Source of the DNA: Mucilaginibacter xinganensis
Lineage (GTDB): Bacteria; Bacteroidota; Bacteroidia; Sphingobacteriales; Sphingobacteriaceae
Direction of reading: 5' to 3'
DNA: 37,945 bases
Assembly: GCA_026225055.1 (NCBI GenBank)
Contig: JAMFSA010000197.1
Location: 1 to 37,945 of the forward strand
The position numbers were made by a program, and so were the translations under genes. The notes under the pieces were generated by a model. It was not told the DNA's origin. It saw nothing but the letters and a program-made list of their open reading frames with translations, and did not search any database. Of the stretch, positions 15,612-24,315 are shown piece by piece. Positions within the stretch are counted from its first letter, which is position 1; each line of letters starts with the position of its first letter.

Positions 15612-16367
15612 TTATTTCCTGGCAGCGATAAAGGCCTTAACTGCATCACCCGCAGCCTGAAAGTAAGCCGGGCCTGCAAGCGTAGTTATGCTTACCATGG
15701 GCTGGAAAGAGGTGAACGAGTGATCTTTCAAAAATATTTCCGTTTCATAAGCTTCTATAGCGCCTTTAATAACATTTACAGCAACTGCGCCGGTAGGCGA
15801 ATCAATGCCGGCATCTTTCAAGTCGCTGGCATGTGCATAGCTGGTAACCCCTAATCGCAAAGCTTCACGCATCTCTATACGGCCAACGCTGGTCATCAGG
15901 TCAGCGTTAAATTTGTTCCGGTCGCCAAGCCCTATAATGAGCAATCTTTTTGCAGGCATGCTGCCCTCTGGCGGGGTAATGAGTAATGTTTCCAGCGCAT
16001 GGCCCGCAAACCGGCCGCTTTTGCGCAGTTCGGTAAGTAATCCTTTTAAGGCGTCATCAACATGTACCAGTCCGTTAACGTTACGCGGCAATGCGGGCGG
16101 CGAATTAAAGATGTCGCCCTCGGTATATTCAAAAACGCAGATGACCTGTAAGTCTGTTTGCTGGTTTGATGGCGACTGAACTGCTGCCGCTATGGTTACC
16201 CCATCTAACTGCCCTAAAATTGTTGTTGTGCCCACAACGGGTAACGGTTGTGCGGGAGCTTGCGCATGGCCAACTGTAAAACCCAGAAGAACGATGGCGA
16301 TGGTAATAAGCGTTTGCCTGAACAGCTGTTGCAGTACGTTGCTTGTTGTTGTTTTAGCGTGATCCAT
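15612..16367 (-). CDS. Exported stand-alone M17 (leucyl aminopeptidase) N-terminal domain protein
   Basis: I place the start at the ATG at 16367; an upstream in-frame TTG at 16484 would add 39 residues and bury the signal sequence. The 251-residue product starts MDHAKTTTSN, with a hydrophobic segment TLITIAIVLLGFTVGHAQA as signal peptide. The rest matches the N-terminal macro-like domain of cytosol aminopeptidase: LLIIGLGDRNKFNADLMTSV, then EALRLGVTSYAHA, ending FQAAGDAVKAFIA. The metal-binding catalytic domain of M17 is absent. A binding or regulatory role outside the cytoplasm is inferred. It lies 113 bp downstream of the large T9SS protein on the same strand. Confidence 0.8.
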   Translation of the reverse strand: MDHAKTTTSNVLQQLFRQTLITIAIVLLGFTVGHAQAPAQPLPVVGTTTILGQLDGVTIAAAVQSPSNQQTDLQVICVFEYTEGDIFNSPPALPRNVNGLVHVDDALKGLLTELRKSGRFAGHALETLLITPPEGSMPAKRLLIIGLGDRNKFNADLMTSVGRIEMREALRLGVTSYAHASDLKDAGIDSPTGAVAVNVIKGAIEAYETEIFLKDHSFTSFQPMVSITTLAGPAYFQAAGDAVKAFIAARK

Positions 16368-16480
16368 AAGTTTTGGAGTTTGATAAAACAAATTTGGGCA
16401 AAAAGGAAGGATAAAAAGATGATGTAGATTAAGAAATGAACAATCCTTTAAAAATATCACATGCTCATTACTGATTTTTT

Positions 16481-19141
16481 TCAATACAAAATAGTGACTG
16501 AGCCACTGAACGTTTGCTTCCCATCTTTTGCCTTTAATATATAATAATATACACCGGCAGGCAGTTTACCGCCATTGTATTCGCCATTCCACGGTGTTTT
16601 ATAGCCATTGCTTTTATATATCAGGGTGCCATAACGATTAAAAACTTTTACCGTTACAGTTGGGTCAGTATTTACACCATCAATTACCCAGGTATCATTA
16701 ATCCCATCTCCATTGGGGGTAAATGCATTAGGAATTTCAACCTCGGGGCATTGTTCTATAACATGTATTTGTAACGATGCCTGGCAGCCATTTGCATCAG
16801 TAACCGTTAAGCTAACGGTTTGCGGTGTTGTAACAGTAAAGGTTTGCGCGGTTTGTTGATTGTTCCAGAGATAGTTGGAAAATCCAGCCGGTGCAGTTAG
16901 TGTTACAGGTTGATGTTTGTAGGGGCAAATTGTAGTATCATTAACATTAAATACCGGAAGGGGCAGAAAAGATATAGTTATACTGGTATCAGCTATGCAA
17001 CCGGCGGTGGATGTAAGTGTAACTTTATAAATGCCTGCTGTACTTACAGTAATTTGGTCGGTTGTTTCACCTGTGGACCACCTAACTGTGCCGTTTTTGT
17101 AAATAGCCTGTAGACTTACACCCTTGCCTTGGCATAATGTAGTATTTACATTTTTAAGAATGTTTATAGCTGGTGTAGGAATAAAGCCAATTTGTACAGG
17201 TAACGATGTTTGTGAACAACCGGTTGCCGTACTGCTTATTAACACGGTATATGTGCCGGGTATACTGGTTGTAATTGCCGTTAAATTATTATAACTATCT
17301 ACAGGGTTGCCATCGCGCAGCCAAGTTATATTGTATGATGGATCAACAGGGATGTTTACGCTTAGTGTTGCCTGGTCGCCAAGGCAATATGCAAGCTTAT
17401 CGGGTTTTATGGCAGGCGTGGGTATGTGATTGAAACTTACCTGCACCTCTTTTGATGGCACCCATGAATTGCTACATGCGCTAACCTCTACTTTATATTT
17501 GCCCGGTTGAGCTACAATTAAAAATGAAGTTGTATCGCTGTTTAATGTATCGTTATGATACCAGCGGTAATGATAGGATGGGCTGTATGTTACATTTAAT
17601 TTTACTGATGTACTATCGCAAACCGGGAGTTTATCGGGGTAATTGAAAGTAAATACGGGGTCGGAAATTAAATTCACTTTAAGATGGTTGGTGGTGATAT
17701 TAATATTTTCGCAGGGATCATGAAGTATGGCATAATAATCACCCACCGCTCTGATGTTAAGCGTATCACTGTTTTCACCGGGTAATGCTGTGCCATTTCT
17801 ATACCAGTCGATATTAGCACCGCTGTAAACACCCAAATTTATTTTTGCTGTAGTTGAACTTAGCGAACAAAGATTAAGCGTTGATAAAGTATCAGGCTCG
17901 TTTTTAAAACTTATTGCTTTAATTGAAGCTGTATTTATATAGCTGCTATAATCAGATTTTATAAGGTATAAGCCGTTATTTGTAGCTATCCATGCCGCGT
18001 TTTCGCATATTGCTGCAGCGTGCAGGTACGAGGCAGCATCAACACAAATATCATTTACGGGTTGATTGCCGATATCAGCATCAAATGTGAATGTATTATG
18101 TACATCAAGAACACCATTATAATTATGATAACCCGAACTGCTGAAATACAATCCATTATCAGTGCCCGCTAATAAGTGTTCCTTTGTTAAAGCCGGAAAT
18201 ACAGCTAAACCATAAATAGAGGTTACTTTATTTACTTTTATACTGCTCAGATAGTGTGTATGAACAGATGATGTATCATTTGATCCGAAGAATGTATTCT
18301 CAAACAAGCCATTATCTGTGCCCCATAGCTGGTTCAAATATTGTGAATTGTCATATTCAATACCAGAATTTACTGAGGTTATATTTCCTGTTATATAATA
18401 GAATGTATTAATAGGAGCTCCATATGGAGGGGTGTTGTAGGTTAAAACGCCATCCCAGATTGTGAAGCTGGTACGGCTGGTAACAGCGTATTGATAATTC
18501 GGATCATATATTCCTCTTAATGCTAAGTTGCTGTAAGCCTCTGTCCTGTAAGTTGTTTCAAATAGCCTGTTATCCATAGGAAGCCCTACATACAATGTGG
18601 TAAACAGTGATATAGCTTCGTTTACACAATCGTAATAATACATATTGGCAGTAGTAGCTATTATCAGCAGTTTTCGGCCCAACAATGGCGAGTTGTCACC
18701 TTCATCACAAAAACAATTAGGCTGCTCATTATATAAATGATCAATCCCTACCTGGTTTATCATTCCTGAAATGCCATCGGGCGACCCGATGGTTTTTATA
18801 ATGCCTTTTTTATATTCTATAATATTACTTGAATTTGTGCCGATAAACACCGTGTCCTGACTCAGGCCTGCAATATCAGTAAACTGCAAACTAACTTGAG
18901 CAGCAAAAGTAGCCGTGTAGTCATCAATGGCAAGGCTTAAACTGTTGATCCGGTATACCTGGTTATTTTGAGCAAGCACCCAAAGGTATGGGTCATAATA
19001 ATCGCGTTTTACTTTGATGATCTTTTTGCCGGTCAGTAAATGCGCGCTTAAATGAAAATCAACATCCTGCTGACAGTAAGCCTTTTTGCAAATAGTACAA
19101 AGCAATAGATATACAACCAGCCAGCCGATCTGCCTAAACAT
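16481..19141 (-). CDS. Large secreted protein with type-B T9SS C-terminal domain
   Basis: 886 residues with a signal peptide ending near KAYCQQ (residue 24). About 25-400 looks like a repeated-blade region with short repeats (DNGLF, TDNGLYFSS, TNNGLYLIKSD) suggesting a propeller of the two-component-regulator type. About 410-790 is a string of Ig/PKD-like domains (WYRNGTALPG, RWYHNDTL, WLRDGNPVD). The C-terminus reads PNAFTPNGDGINDTW near 803-817, then KVFNRYGTLIYKS and PAGVYYYILKAKDGKQTFSG, the gliding-motility-associated (CHU_C, type B) sorting domain. It should cross the outer membrane by the type IX system and be released or anchored at the surface. Function is unknown; adhesion or matrix binding is plausible. 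Confidence 0.9.
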   Translation of the reverse strand: MFRQIGWLVVYLLLCTICKKAYCQQDVDFHLSAHLLTGKKIIKVKRDYYDPYLWVLAQNNQVYRINSLSLAIDDYTATFAAQVSLQFTDIAGLSQDTVFIGTNSSNIIEYKKGIIKTIGSPDGISGMINQVGIDHLYNEQPNCFCDEGDNSPLLGRKLLIIATTANMYYYDCVNEAISLFTTLYVGLPMDNRLFETTYRTEAYSNLALRGIYDPNYQYAVTSRTSFTIWDGVLTYNTPPYGAPINTFYYITGNITSVNSGIEYDNSQYLNQLWGTDNGLFENTFFGSNDTSSVHTHYLSSIKVNKVTSIYGLAVFPALTKEHLLAGTDNGLYFSSSGYHNYNGVLDVHNTFTFDADIGNQPVNDICVDAASYLHAAAICENAAWIATNNGLYLIKSDYSSYINTASIKAISFKNEPDTLSTLNLCSLSSTTAKINLGVYSGANIDWYRNGTALPGENSDTLNIRAVGDYYAILHDPCENINITTNHLKVNLISDPVFTFNYPDKLPVCDSTSVKLNVTYSPSYHYRWYHNDTLNSDTTSFLIVAQPGKYKVEVSACSNSWVPSKEVQVSFNHIPTPAIKPDKLAYCLGDQATLSVNIPVDPSYNITWLRDGNPVDSYNNLTAITTSIPGTYTVLISSTATGCSQTSLPVQIGFIPTPAINILKNVNTTLCQGKGVSLQAIYKNGTVRWSTGETTDQITVSTAGIYKVTLTSTAGCIADTSITISFLPLPVFNVNDTTICPYKHQPVTLTAPAGFSNYLWNNQQTAQTFTVTTPQTVSLTVTDANGCQASLQIHVIEQCPEVEIPNAFTPNGDGINDTWVIDGVNTDPTVTVKVFNRYGTLIYKSNGYKTPWNGEYNGGKLPAGVYYYILKAKDGKQTFSGSVTILY

Positions 19142-19404
19142 GATAAAAATTAAGGATGACTAAATATATTAAAATTAAGAAATCCAAAAATGGATTACAG
19201 GTTTACATTAAAGCAAATGTAAGGTATTTAAAATGTTAATTATCAGGCTAAAATGTAATAATGGATGAGGTAGCGAATATGGGAAATGCAGACCTGGGCT
19301 ATATTAATTATGATGGCATTTTTTAAGCCATGAGTTATGGATTGCGATTTTTATATGCCGATACAATTTATAATCCTGGGTTCCGGTGTCGGGATGATTC
19401 ATTT

Positions 19405-19671
19405 TTAAAGCGCTTCCACATAACTGCTGATAAACTTTGCCAACTGCTCTTGTTCGGTTACGTTGAATATGTTGCCATCATAGATCCAGTAGCCCTGGGC
19501 ATCAAATAAAATCCTGCCTAAATAATCCGGTTGATCATAGGCTACAAACAATTCATAGCTCAATACTTGCCCTTCGGTTTTCATGGCGGGGATGATCCGC
19601 ACCACTTCATCCGGCCCGCTTTTGCGCTTTACCCAGGCTTTGGCCTCTTTAAATAAATAAGTATTGTTCAT
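19405..19671 (-). CDS. Small hypothetical protein, 88 residues
   Basis: I use the ATG at 19671 (MNNTYLFKEAKAWVKRKSG). The longer open frame to 19797 would prefix an improbable hydrophobic stretch and overlap the esterase stop region. The product is soluble, with a beta-rich centre (VLSYELFVAYDQPDYLGRIL, then YWIYDGNIF) and a C-terminal helix. I know no family for it. It is downstream of the sialate esterase on the same strand with a gap of about 107 bp, so co-transcription is possible. Confidence 0.6.
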   Translation of the reverse strand: MNNTYLFKEAKAWVKRKSGPDEVVRIIPAMKTEGQVLSYELFVAYDQPDYLGRILFDAQGYWIYDGNIFNVTEQEQLAKFISSYVEAL

Positions 19672-19778
19672 AATAATCAGCTCAACCATAATTATGAACA
19701 CAAAAATGAAAAAATATTTTGTGAATTCCATATAAAATACTAAAAATATTAGTATTAATTGAGCAGTTAATTCAAAAT

Positions 19779-21803
19779 TCACCTTACCCCAACCCAATCA
19801 TCAGTTTTAAATGGCGATGCAGGTAAACCAACCCCATTATACAGATTACAGGTTGGAAAATTTGCCCAGCCGTAACGCACTGCCACCGGACTAACAACAT
19901 CAGTACTAACAACAATCACTTTATTGCCTTTTATTATGGCTTGCGCCGGATGGAAAACCTTATCTGCCCCAGCAATGGTAAAACCTTTCAGGGTATCGCC
20001 TTTGGCAACCAGGCCGTTGTTGGTGTAATTAAATGACAGCTGTATTTTACTGCCCTCTATTTTTTGCGATTGATATCTGGGACCTGAAAAGGCAATGGAC
20101 TCACCATACGTTTTTGCCCTCGCCACTAAAGCCAGTCGGCGACCAACTTCCTGCTTATTTTGCGGATGGATGCGGTATTGATCGCCAATATCAATAGTTA
20201 CAGCCATCCCGGTATTAGGCAACGATAAAGTTTTAAGCTGGGCATAACGCAGCGCTGGCCAATCAGCAACCGGTGGCTGATCTGTAGCACCATAATTGGC
20301 TATCTGCACAAAATAGAACGGAAAGTCGCCTTCGCCCCATTTTTGCCGCCAGTCGCTGATCATCAGCGGGAATAGTTGTTCATACTGGTAGGGTCTGTCG
20401 GCATTGCTTTCGCCCTGGTACCATATCACGCCTTTAATGGTGTAAGGCAGTATAGGGCTGATCATGGCATTATAAATAAGCGTGGGCCTGTTAGGGCTGT
20501 TGCCATTTGTAGGCGGCTGTGGTAGTTGTTTCAGTTCCGTAGCTAAATGATAGTTCCAGTTACCTGCAAGATCGATCTTCGCCGAAGTATCGCCCACTAT
20601 CGATAAGGTCATCGGCCCTTTGTTTATGCCGCCAAGCCCGCCGTTATCAAATACGCGTATAGCAATAATATTATCACCAGCTTTTAACAGTTTGGCGGGT
20701 ATGGTATAGCTCCGTTTATAAATAAATAGTTCGGTATGGCCCACTTCCGTGCCATTAAAAAACGAATCATCATAATCGTCAATGCCACCGATATCCAGTT
20801 TCAGGTCCTTGCCCGCCCATGTTGCCGGTAGTTTAACAGTTTTGCGGAACCATACGGTGCCATCATAATTTGGCAGGCCTGCTTGTTCCCAATAAGCAGG
20901 TACGGCCATCTGCTGCCATGCAGAATCATCAAAGCCGGGCATGGCCCATAATAATTTTCCGTTTGGGTACGCCGGATCTTTTAGGTTGATATTGTTCAGC
21001 CACGCGCGTATATCATCCTGGTATTTGGCATCCAGTTTTTCCTGTGTAAGGCCAGCTTCGGCTGCCTGTACAAAAGGCGCGAAGGCCGGCATGGTTTTTA
21101 ACGCACCGCCACTGGTCCACGCTTCGGCCACGGTGCCGCCCCAGGTACTGTTAATAATGCCTATCGGGATGTGTTTATCATCATATAAATTCTTCGCGAA
21201 GAAATAAGCCACTGCCGAAAACTCGCGCACGGTTTGCGGGTTGCAAACATTCCAACCCCATTTTACAGGCACATCGGTACGCGGCTGAAAGCTGGTTTTG
21301 TTATCTATTTTCAGCATCCTTATTTCAGGATAATTGGCGGCATCGGCCAGCTCTTTATCTATATTGAGCACATTGCCGTAGAAGCCAGTCAGCTGCATTT
21401 CCATGTTCGACTGGCCTGAACACACCCATACCTCACCTATCAAAATATTATTTAAAATAGTCTTGTCGCCATCATCAAAAGTAATGGTGTATGGCCCGCC
21501 GTAGGATGGTGTAGCAATTTTGGTTTTCCAGTTCCCATCAGCAGCCGAAACCACGGTATATTGTTTATTGTTCCATGAGGTAGTGACCGAAAAGTTTTTA
21601 CCGGGCGTGCCGGTGCCCCATATTGCCGCATTGGTTTTTTGCTGTAGTACCATATTGTCGGTAAAGCAGGCAGCCGGTATTACTTTGGCTTGCGCCGAAC
21701 TGATAAACAAGAGTAAAAGTACGGTGCAAAATATAATAGTTTTAAACCGGTCGCAATAAACCGGTTTAGCGCTTTGGGCATATGGATAGGTAAATTGGTT
21801 CAT
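19779..21803 (-). CDS. Sialate O-acetylesterase family protein (SGNH hydrolase)
   Basis: 674 residues with an N-terminal signal segment after a 20-residue basic lead (KTIIFCTVLLLLFISSAQA). An Ig-like region (40-115) precedes the catalytic domain. IGEVWVCSGQSNMEMQ holds the nucleophile Ser132. A GH2-like jelly-roll insert (WFRKTVKLPATW, then DDSFFNGTEVGHT) occupies about 310-410. The domain resumes with GVIWYQGESNADRPYQYE (about 455-472) and DIGDQYRIHPQNKQEVGRR, the His being the likely catalytic base. Family enzymes remove O-acetyl groups from sialic acids or plant polysaccharides such as xylan. The location is periplasm or surface. It is a single gene, not in a visible polysaccharide utilisation locus. 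Confidence 0.88.
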   Translation of the reverse strand: MNQFTYPYAQSAKPVYCDRFKTIIFCTVLLLLFISSAQAKVIPAACFTDNMVLQQKTNAAIWGTGTPGKNFSVTTSWNNKQYTVVSAADGNWKTKIATPSYGGPYTITFDDGDKTILNNILIGEVWVCSGQSNMEMQLTGFYGNVLNIDKELADAANYPEIRMLKIDNKTSFQPRTDVPVKWGWNVCNPQTVREFSAVAYFFAKNLYDDKHIPIGIINSTWGGTVAEAWTSGGALKTMPAFAPFVQAAEAGLTQEKLDAKYQDDIRAWLNNINLKDPAYPNGKLLWAMPGFDDSAWQQMAVPAYWEQAGLPNYDGTVWFRKTVKLPATWAGKDLKLDIGGIDDYDDSFFNGTEVGHTELFIYKRSYTIPAKLLKAGDNIIAIRVFDNGGLGGINKGPMTLSIVGDTSAKIDLAGNWNYHLATELKQLPQPPTNGNSPNRPTLIYNAMISPILPYTIKGVIWYQGESNADRPYQYEQLFPLMISDWRQKWGEGDFPFYFVQIANYGATDQPPVADWPALRYAQLKTLSLPNTGMAVTIDIGDQYRIHPQNKQEVGRRLALVARAKTYGESIAFSGPRYQSQKIEGSKIQLSFNYTNNGLVAKGDTLKGFTIAGADKVFHPAQAIIKGNKVIVVSTDVVSPVAVRYGWANFPTCNLYNGVGLPASPFKTDDWVGVR

Positions 21804-21887
21804 AATGGTAAATGTAGAAGAATTTTAATTAAAAGGTAGGGGAATTTTCAATTGGATTTTAAGAATTAGGGAGGAAAAGATTTTTTA

Positions 21888-21942
21888 TGTAGTCGGAGAC
21901 TACAGACATATTAGTCCGAAGTCAGGGACTTTGGACAGCGGG
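21888..21942 (+). repeat. Double-hairpin repeat, copy 3
   Basis: A perfect GTAGTCGGAGACTAC (21889-21903) is followed by TCCGAAGTC-agg-GACTTTGGA (one G-T pair) and CAGCGGG. It lies in the divergent gap upstream of the esterase gene. Confidence 0.75.
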
Positions 21943-22075
21943 TTAAACTTCTACCAGTAAGCGAGGTAAGGTTCGGCTTAAAAATGCGCAAAATATACGA
22001 TTTGCTACACAATTAGCATACTCAATCTACCTGATAGAAAATTAAGCATAAGTTTACTTATCTAAACTTTAAAGC

Positions 22076-22216
22076 ATGGAAAATAAAGCAACTATTTTCT
22101 TTTTTGCTGCAATAATTCTCCTGGTGATCAATACTGAATTAAATGAGGTAAGCAGCCTTAATTGCCATAACAAAACTAAAAGGTCGCAGCATTTAGTTTT
22201 AAGCATATTGAACTAA
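22076..22216 (+). CDS. Possible 46-residue membrane peptide
   Basis: ATG at 22076, stop at 22214-22216, ending 10 bp before the methyltransferase ATG. The translation begins MENKATIFFFAAIILLVINT, one hydrophobic segment, then a polar tail with lysines and arginine. The close spacing suggests a leader or coupled small gene, but nothing else supports it and I know no homologue. It could be chance. Confidence 0.35.
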   Translation: MENKATIFFFAAIILLVINTELNEVSSLNCHNKTKRSQHLVLSILN

Positions 22217-22226
22217 AAAACTCTAT

Positions 22227-22859
22227 ATGAAATATTATATTGATAAGCTGCAAAAGGCGTATAAACATGGTTTAGGTAAGGTATTAATAGGGCAGGCTAA
22301 AAAAAGAGTATACTATTTATTGTACGTTATATACCATTTCGACAAGTGGCATCTCTACAGACCCTTTGAAACTACTAACTACAAGCAAATGATTGTTAAA
22401 ATAATTGACCCGATTCTGGAAAAAGATTCGACAGTGGTTGATGTTGGGTGTGGAACCGGTCAGATATTAAGACATATTAGAAAATCCCGGCGCATCGGCA
22501 TTGATCTTGATAAACAGGCGCTTCAATGCGGAGAATTACTGAATAAATTTACTAATCCACCCATTGAATATTTAGAAGGGAGTATAGCTACAGTATCAAC
22601 ATTAAATACGCCGGTTAAGGCTTTAATATTAACCAATTGGCTGCATGCCTACGACGATACTTGGATAACTGAAAACCTGTGCCAGCTATTCAAAAACAAT
22701 ATCGTTGAAAACTGTCTTGTTGATGAGGTTTTTACTCAAAAAGACCGCATAAAAAATATTTTTTCGAAATTTGGAACGGCCACTGTAATTGAAAATGACT
22801 GGCAGGACAAAAAGAATATCTTCCTTTTTAAAATAAATAGCCCCGCTGCTGGCGCGTAG
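22227..22859 (+). CDS. Class I SAM-dependent methyltransferase
   Basis: 210 residues. Motif I VVDVGCGTGQIL near 71-82 and the acidic end of strand 2, RIGIDLDKQAL near 92-102, give a Rossmann SAM-binding site. LILTNWLHAYDD near 131-142 is the post-II/motif IV region. The N-terminal 60 residues are basic and aromatic (KRVYYLLYVIYHFDKWHLYR) and might contact membrane or nucleic acid. The substrate cannot be told. It is a plus-strand gene flanked by minus-strand neighbours and ends 13 bp before the convergent DUF3455 stop. Confidence 0.82.
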   Translation: MKYYIDKLQKAYKHGLGKVLIGQAKKRVYYLLYVIYHFDKWHLYRPFETTNYKQMIVKIIDPILEKDSTVVDVGCGTGQILRHIRKSRRIGIDLDKQALQCGELLNKFTNPPIEYLEGSIATVSTLNTPVKALILTNWLHAYDDTWITENLCQLFKNNIVENCLVDEVFTQKDRIKNIFSKFGTATVIENDWQDKKNIFLFKINSPAAGA

Positions 22860-22872
22860 ACCTAATAAATAT

Positions 22873-23406
22873 TTATTTCTTGATGTAAAAAAGGTATTCA
22901 GCCGTGTAGGGTTGCGCTAACAACTGACCTTTATGTAGTTTGTCGGCTGTGGCCGGGGCTTTACCGCCCTGTGTATTGATCCTTTGAATAAAAGCGACCT
23001 GGGTAAATGTACCTGTTCCGCCTGGTGTGATTCCTTTCAGCAATAACCACGGTATAGCAGTACTATCGGGCGAATTGGCCTGCTGCAATTTGTCACCGCT
23101 GATTGTTGAACCATCAGTATATGCCCATGTAGGTTTTTTTGCCGGATTGAGATAGTGTTTTCCAATTAATTTATGATAATCAGCGGCAGTATATAAGTTG
23201 GCGCGCGGCTCTGAAAAAGTCCATACGTAACGGGAAGTATCCGCCGGATCCTGCGTGCAAACATAAACCTGTACACCTTTAGCATAGGCATGCATAATCA
23301 GCTTATAATCGTCAGTAACTTTTATAGCAGCCGGAACTTCCTGCGTTTGTGCAAAGCCTGCCAGCGTGCAGGTCATTAACAATAGAGACAAAATAGTACG
23401 GGTCAT
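22873..23406 (-). CDS. Secreted DUF3455 protein
   Basis: 177 residues with signal peptide (MTRTILSLLLMTCTLAGFAQ). The mature part matches DUF3455 as I recall it: an early VPAAIKV segment, GVQVYVC near 50-56, YVWTFSEPRANL near 68-79, HYLNPAKKPTWAYTDGS near 88-104, IPWLLLKGITPGGTGTF near 121-137, and a C-terminal YLFY. Function is unknown, and the protein is probably periplasmic. It is convergent with the methyltransferase. Copy 4 of the double-hairpin repeat lies upstream of its start. Confidence 0.85.
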   Translation of the reverse strand: MTRTILSLLLMTCTLAGFAQTQEVPAAIKVTDDYKLIMHAYAKGVQVYVCTQDPADTSRYVWTFSEPRANLYTAADYHKLIGKHYLNPAKKPTWAYTDGSTISGDKLQQANSPDSTAIPWLLLKGITPGGTGTFTQVAFIQRINTQGGKAPATADKLHKGQLLAQPYTAEYLFYIKK

Positions 23407-23454
23407 GTTTTTACAGTTAGATTATACGAAAATATAAAAAAACAGGGCTTTTTA

Positions 23455-23508
23455 TGTAGTCGGAGACTACAAGCATAATAGTCCCGAAGTTCGGAAACTT
23501 CGGACAGC
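23455..23508 (+). repeat. Double-hairpin repeat, copy 4
   Basis: TGTAGTCGGAGACTACA (23455-23471) is a perfect hairpin. The second is CCGAAGTT (23484-23491), loop CGGA, AACTTCGG (23496-23503), an 8-bp perfect stem, then ACAGC. It lies between two minus-strand genes. Confidence 0.8.
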
Positions 23509-23525
23509 ATTTATAGCAAATAAAT

Positions 23526-23774
23526 TTAAAGGCCGATCAATTTTCTTTTGTATATGATCTTATCGATACAAGCTCCCACCGAATTTAAGAGCTGTGCCTC
23601 TAAAAAGTCCTCGTTCCTCTGCATCCACTCATTGCCCAGCTTAAATAACATCACGACTTTCCCGTCATCGAATTTGACTTTCCATACATGCCATGCCTTA
23701 AAATAGGCGCTGGTGATATGCACCAGGTGTGCCGTGCCGTCCGCTAATTTCACTTTGTATTTCATATTACTCAA
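23526..23774 (-). CDS. Small hypothetical protein, 82 residues
   Basis: A soluble small protein beginning MSNMKYKVKLADGTAHLVHI. It looks like two beta hairpins (KYKVKLADGTAHLVHITS, then WKVKFDDGKVVMLFKLG) followed by a helix. The family is not recognised. The start could also be the Met at residue 4, which the sequence does not settle. Standing between two double-hairpin repeats, it is probably expressed alone. Confidence 0.6.
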   Translation of the reverse strand: MSNMKYKVKLADGTAHLVHITSAYFKAWHVWKVKFDDGKVVMLFKLGNEWMQRNEDFLEAQLLNSVGACIDKIIYKRKLIGL

Positions 23775-23853
23775 TACGGTAAAATACGCCCCATATTGCC
23801 TGCTTTAACATTAATTAACGTTAAAACTGATCACAGAATAGTCATATGGTGGC

Positions 23854-23900
23854 TGGACTACAGGCATAATGATCCGGTTTGGGAAACTCCAGACAGCGGG
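23854..23900 (+). repeat. Double-hairpin repeat, copy 5 (degenerate)
   Basis: TGGACTACAGGCATAATGATC keeps the spacer text of copies 3 and 4, followed by CCGGTTTGGGAAACTCCAG and ACAGCGGG. Both stems are damaged, so recognition rests on the spacer and the CAGCGGG tail. Confidence 0.55.
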
Positions 23901-23935
23901 ATAGAAATAAAAGATGCGCTTAAGGCCGGTATCTC

Positions 23936-24181
23936 CTATTCCTCGTAATTTTCTATAGTGTCTGTTGAGCGCATTTCTGCCCTGTTCGGATTTTCGCCTG
24001 CATCACGCAGCGCGCGCCTTTGGTGCAACAGGTCCCAGTATTGGTCGAGTTCTGACTTTACCTTGTGTAATTCTTTGATGTCTTCGTCTGTTAAGTTTTC
24101 CTTTCCGTATAAATGCTCTTCCTTTTCAGTCAGTTTCTTTATGTGCGACATTACGGAGTTATCCTGGGTCTGATCTGCCAT
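23936..24181 (-). CDS. DUF2630 family protein
   Basis: 81 residues, Glu/Lys/Asp-rich and predicted helical throughout. It contains the DUF2630 layout as I recall it: IKKLTEKEEHLYGKENLTDED (first helix and turn) followed by LHKVKSELDQYWDLLHQRRA and a C-terminal GENPNRAEMRS tail. It is a cytosolic, probable two-helix bundle; function is unknown, although the family is widespread in actinobacteria and other soil bacteria. It starts 33 bp downstream of the left copy of the 38-bp direct repeat, on the minus strand. Confidence 0.82.
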   Translation of the reverse strand: MADQTQDNSVMSHIKKLTEKEEHLYGKENLTDEDIKELHKVKSELDQYWDLLHQRRALRDAGENPNRAEMRSTDTIENYEE

Positions 24182-24213
24182 TGCAATAAAATATTTGTTT
24201 GATGTGTATGCAA

Positions 24214-24251
24214 GTTAGCTAATATTAAGCGGGTAATCAATGTTAAATTAG
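24214..24251. repeat. 38-bp perfect direct repeat, left copy
   Basis: GTTAGCTAATATTAAGCGGG and the next 18 bases recur identically at 25707-25744. Similarity continues imperfectly for about 15 bases into CTGTAGTC of the following repeat. Together the copies bracket the serine hydrolase gene. Confidence 0.9.
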
Positions 24252-24258
24252 GGGAATG

Positions 24259-24280
24259 CTGTAGTCGGAGACAGCGGGTC
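24259..24280 (+). repeat. Double-hairpin repeat, copy 6 (internally deleted)
   Basis: CTGTAGTCGGAGACAGCGGG joins the left arm of the first hairpin directly to the CAGCGGG tail, as if the middle had been lost between two short GA/GAC matches. Confidence 0.6.
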
Positions 24281-24315
24281 GACTATCAGTCTTGGACTTT
24301 CAACTAATTATCTTA

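Noticed and set aside
16368..16484. Upstream TTG start for the M17-domain gene
   Set aside because: It would add 39 residues in front of a clear signal peptide; the ATG at 16367 gives a normal exported protein.
19261..19326. 21-codon frame in the gap after the T9SS protein gene
   Set aside because: Too short and unsupported by context or conservation that I can judge.
19672..19797. Longer N-terminus of the 88-residue protein
   Set aside because: It gives a hydrophobic AT-rich leader and overlaps the esterase stop; the ATG at 19671 leaves a clean soluble protein.
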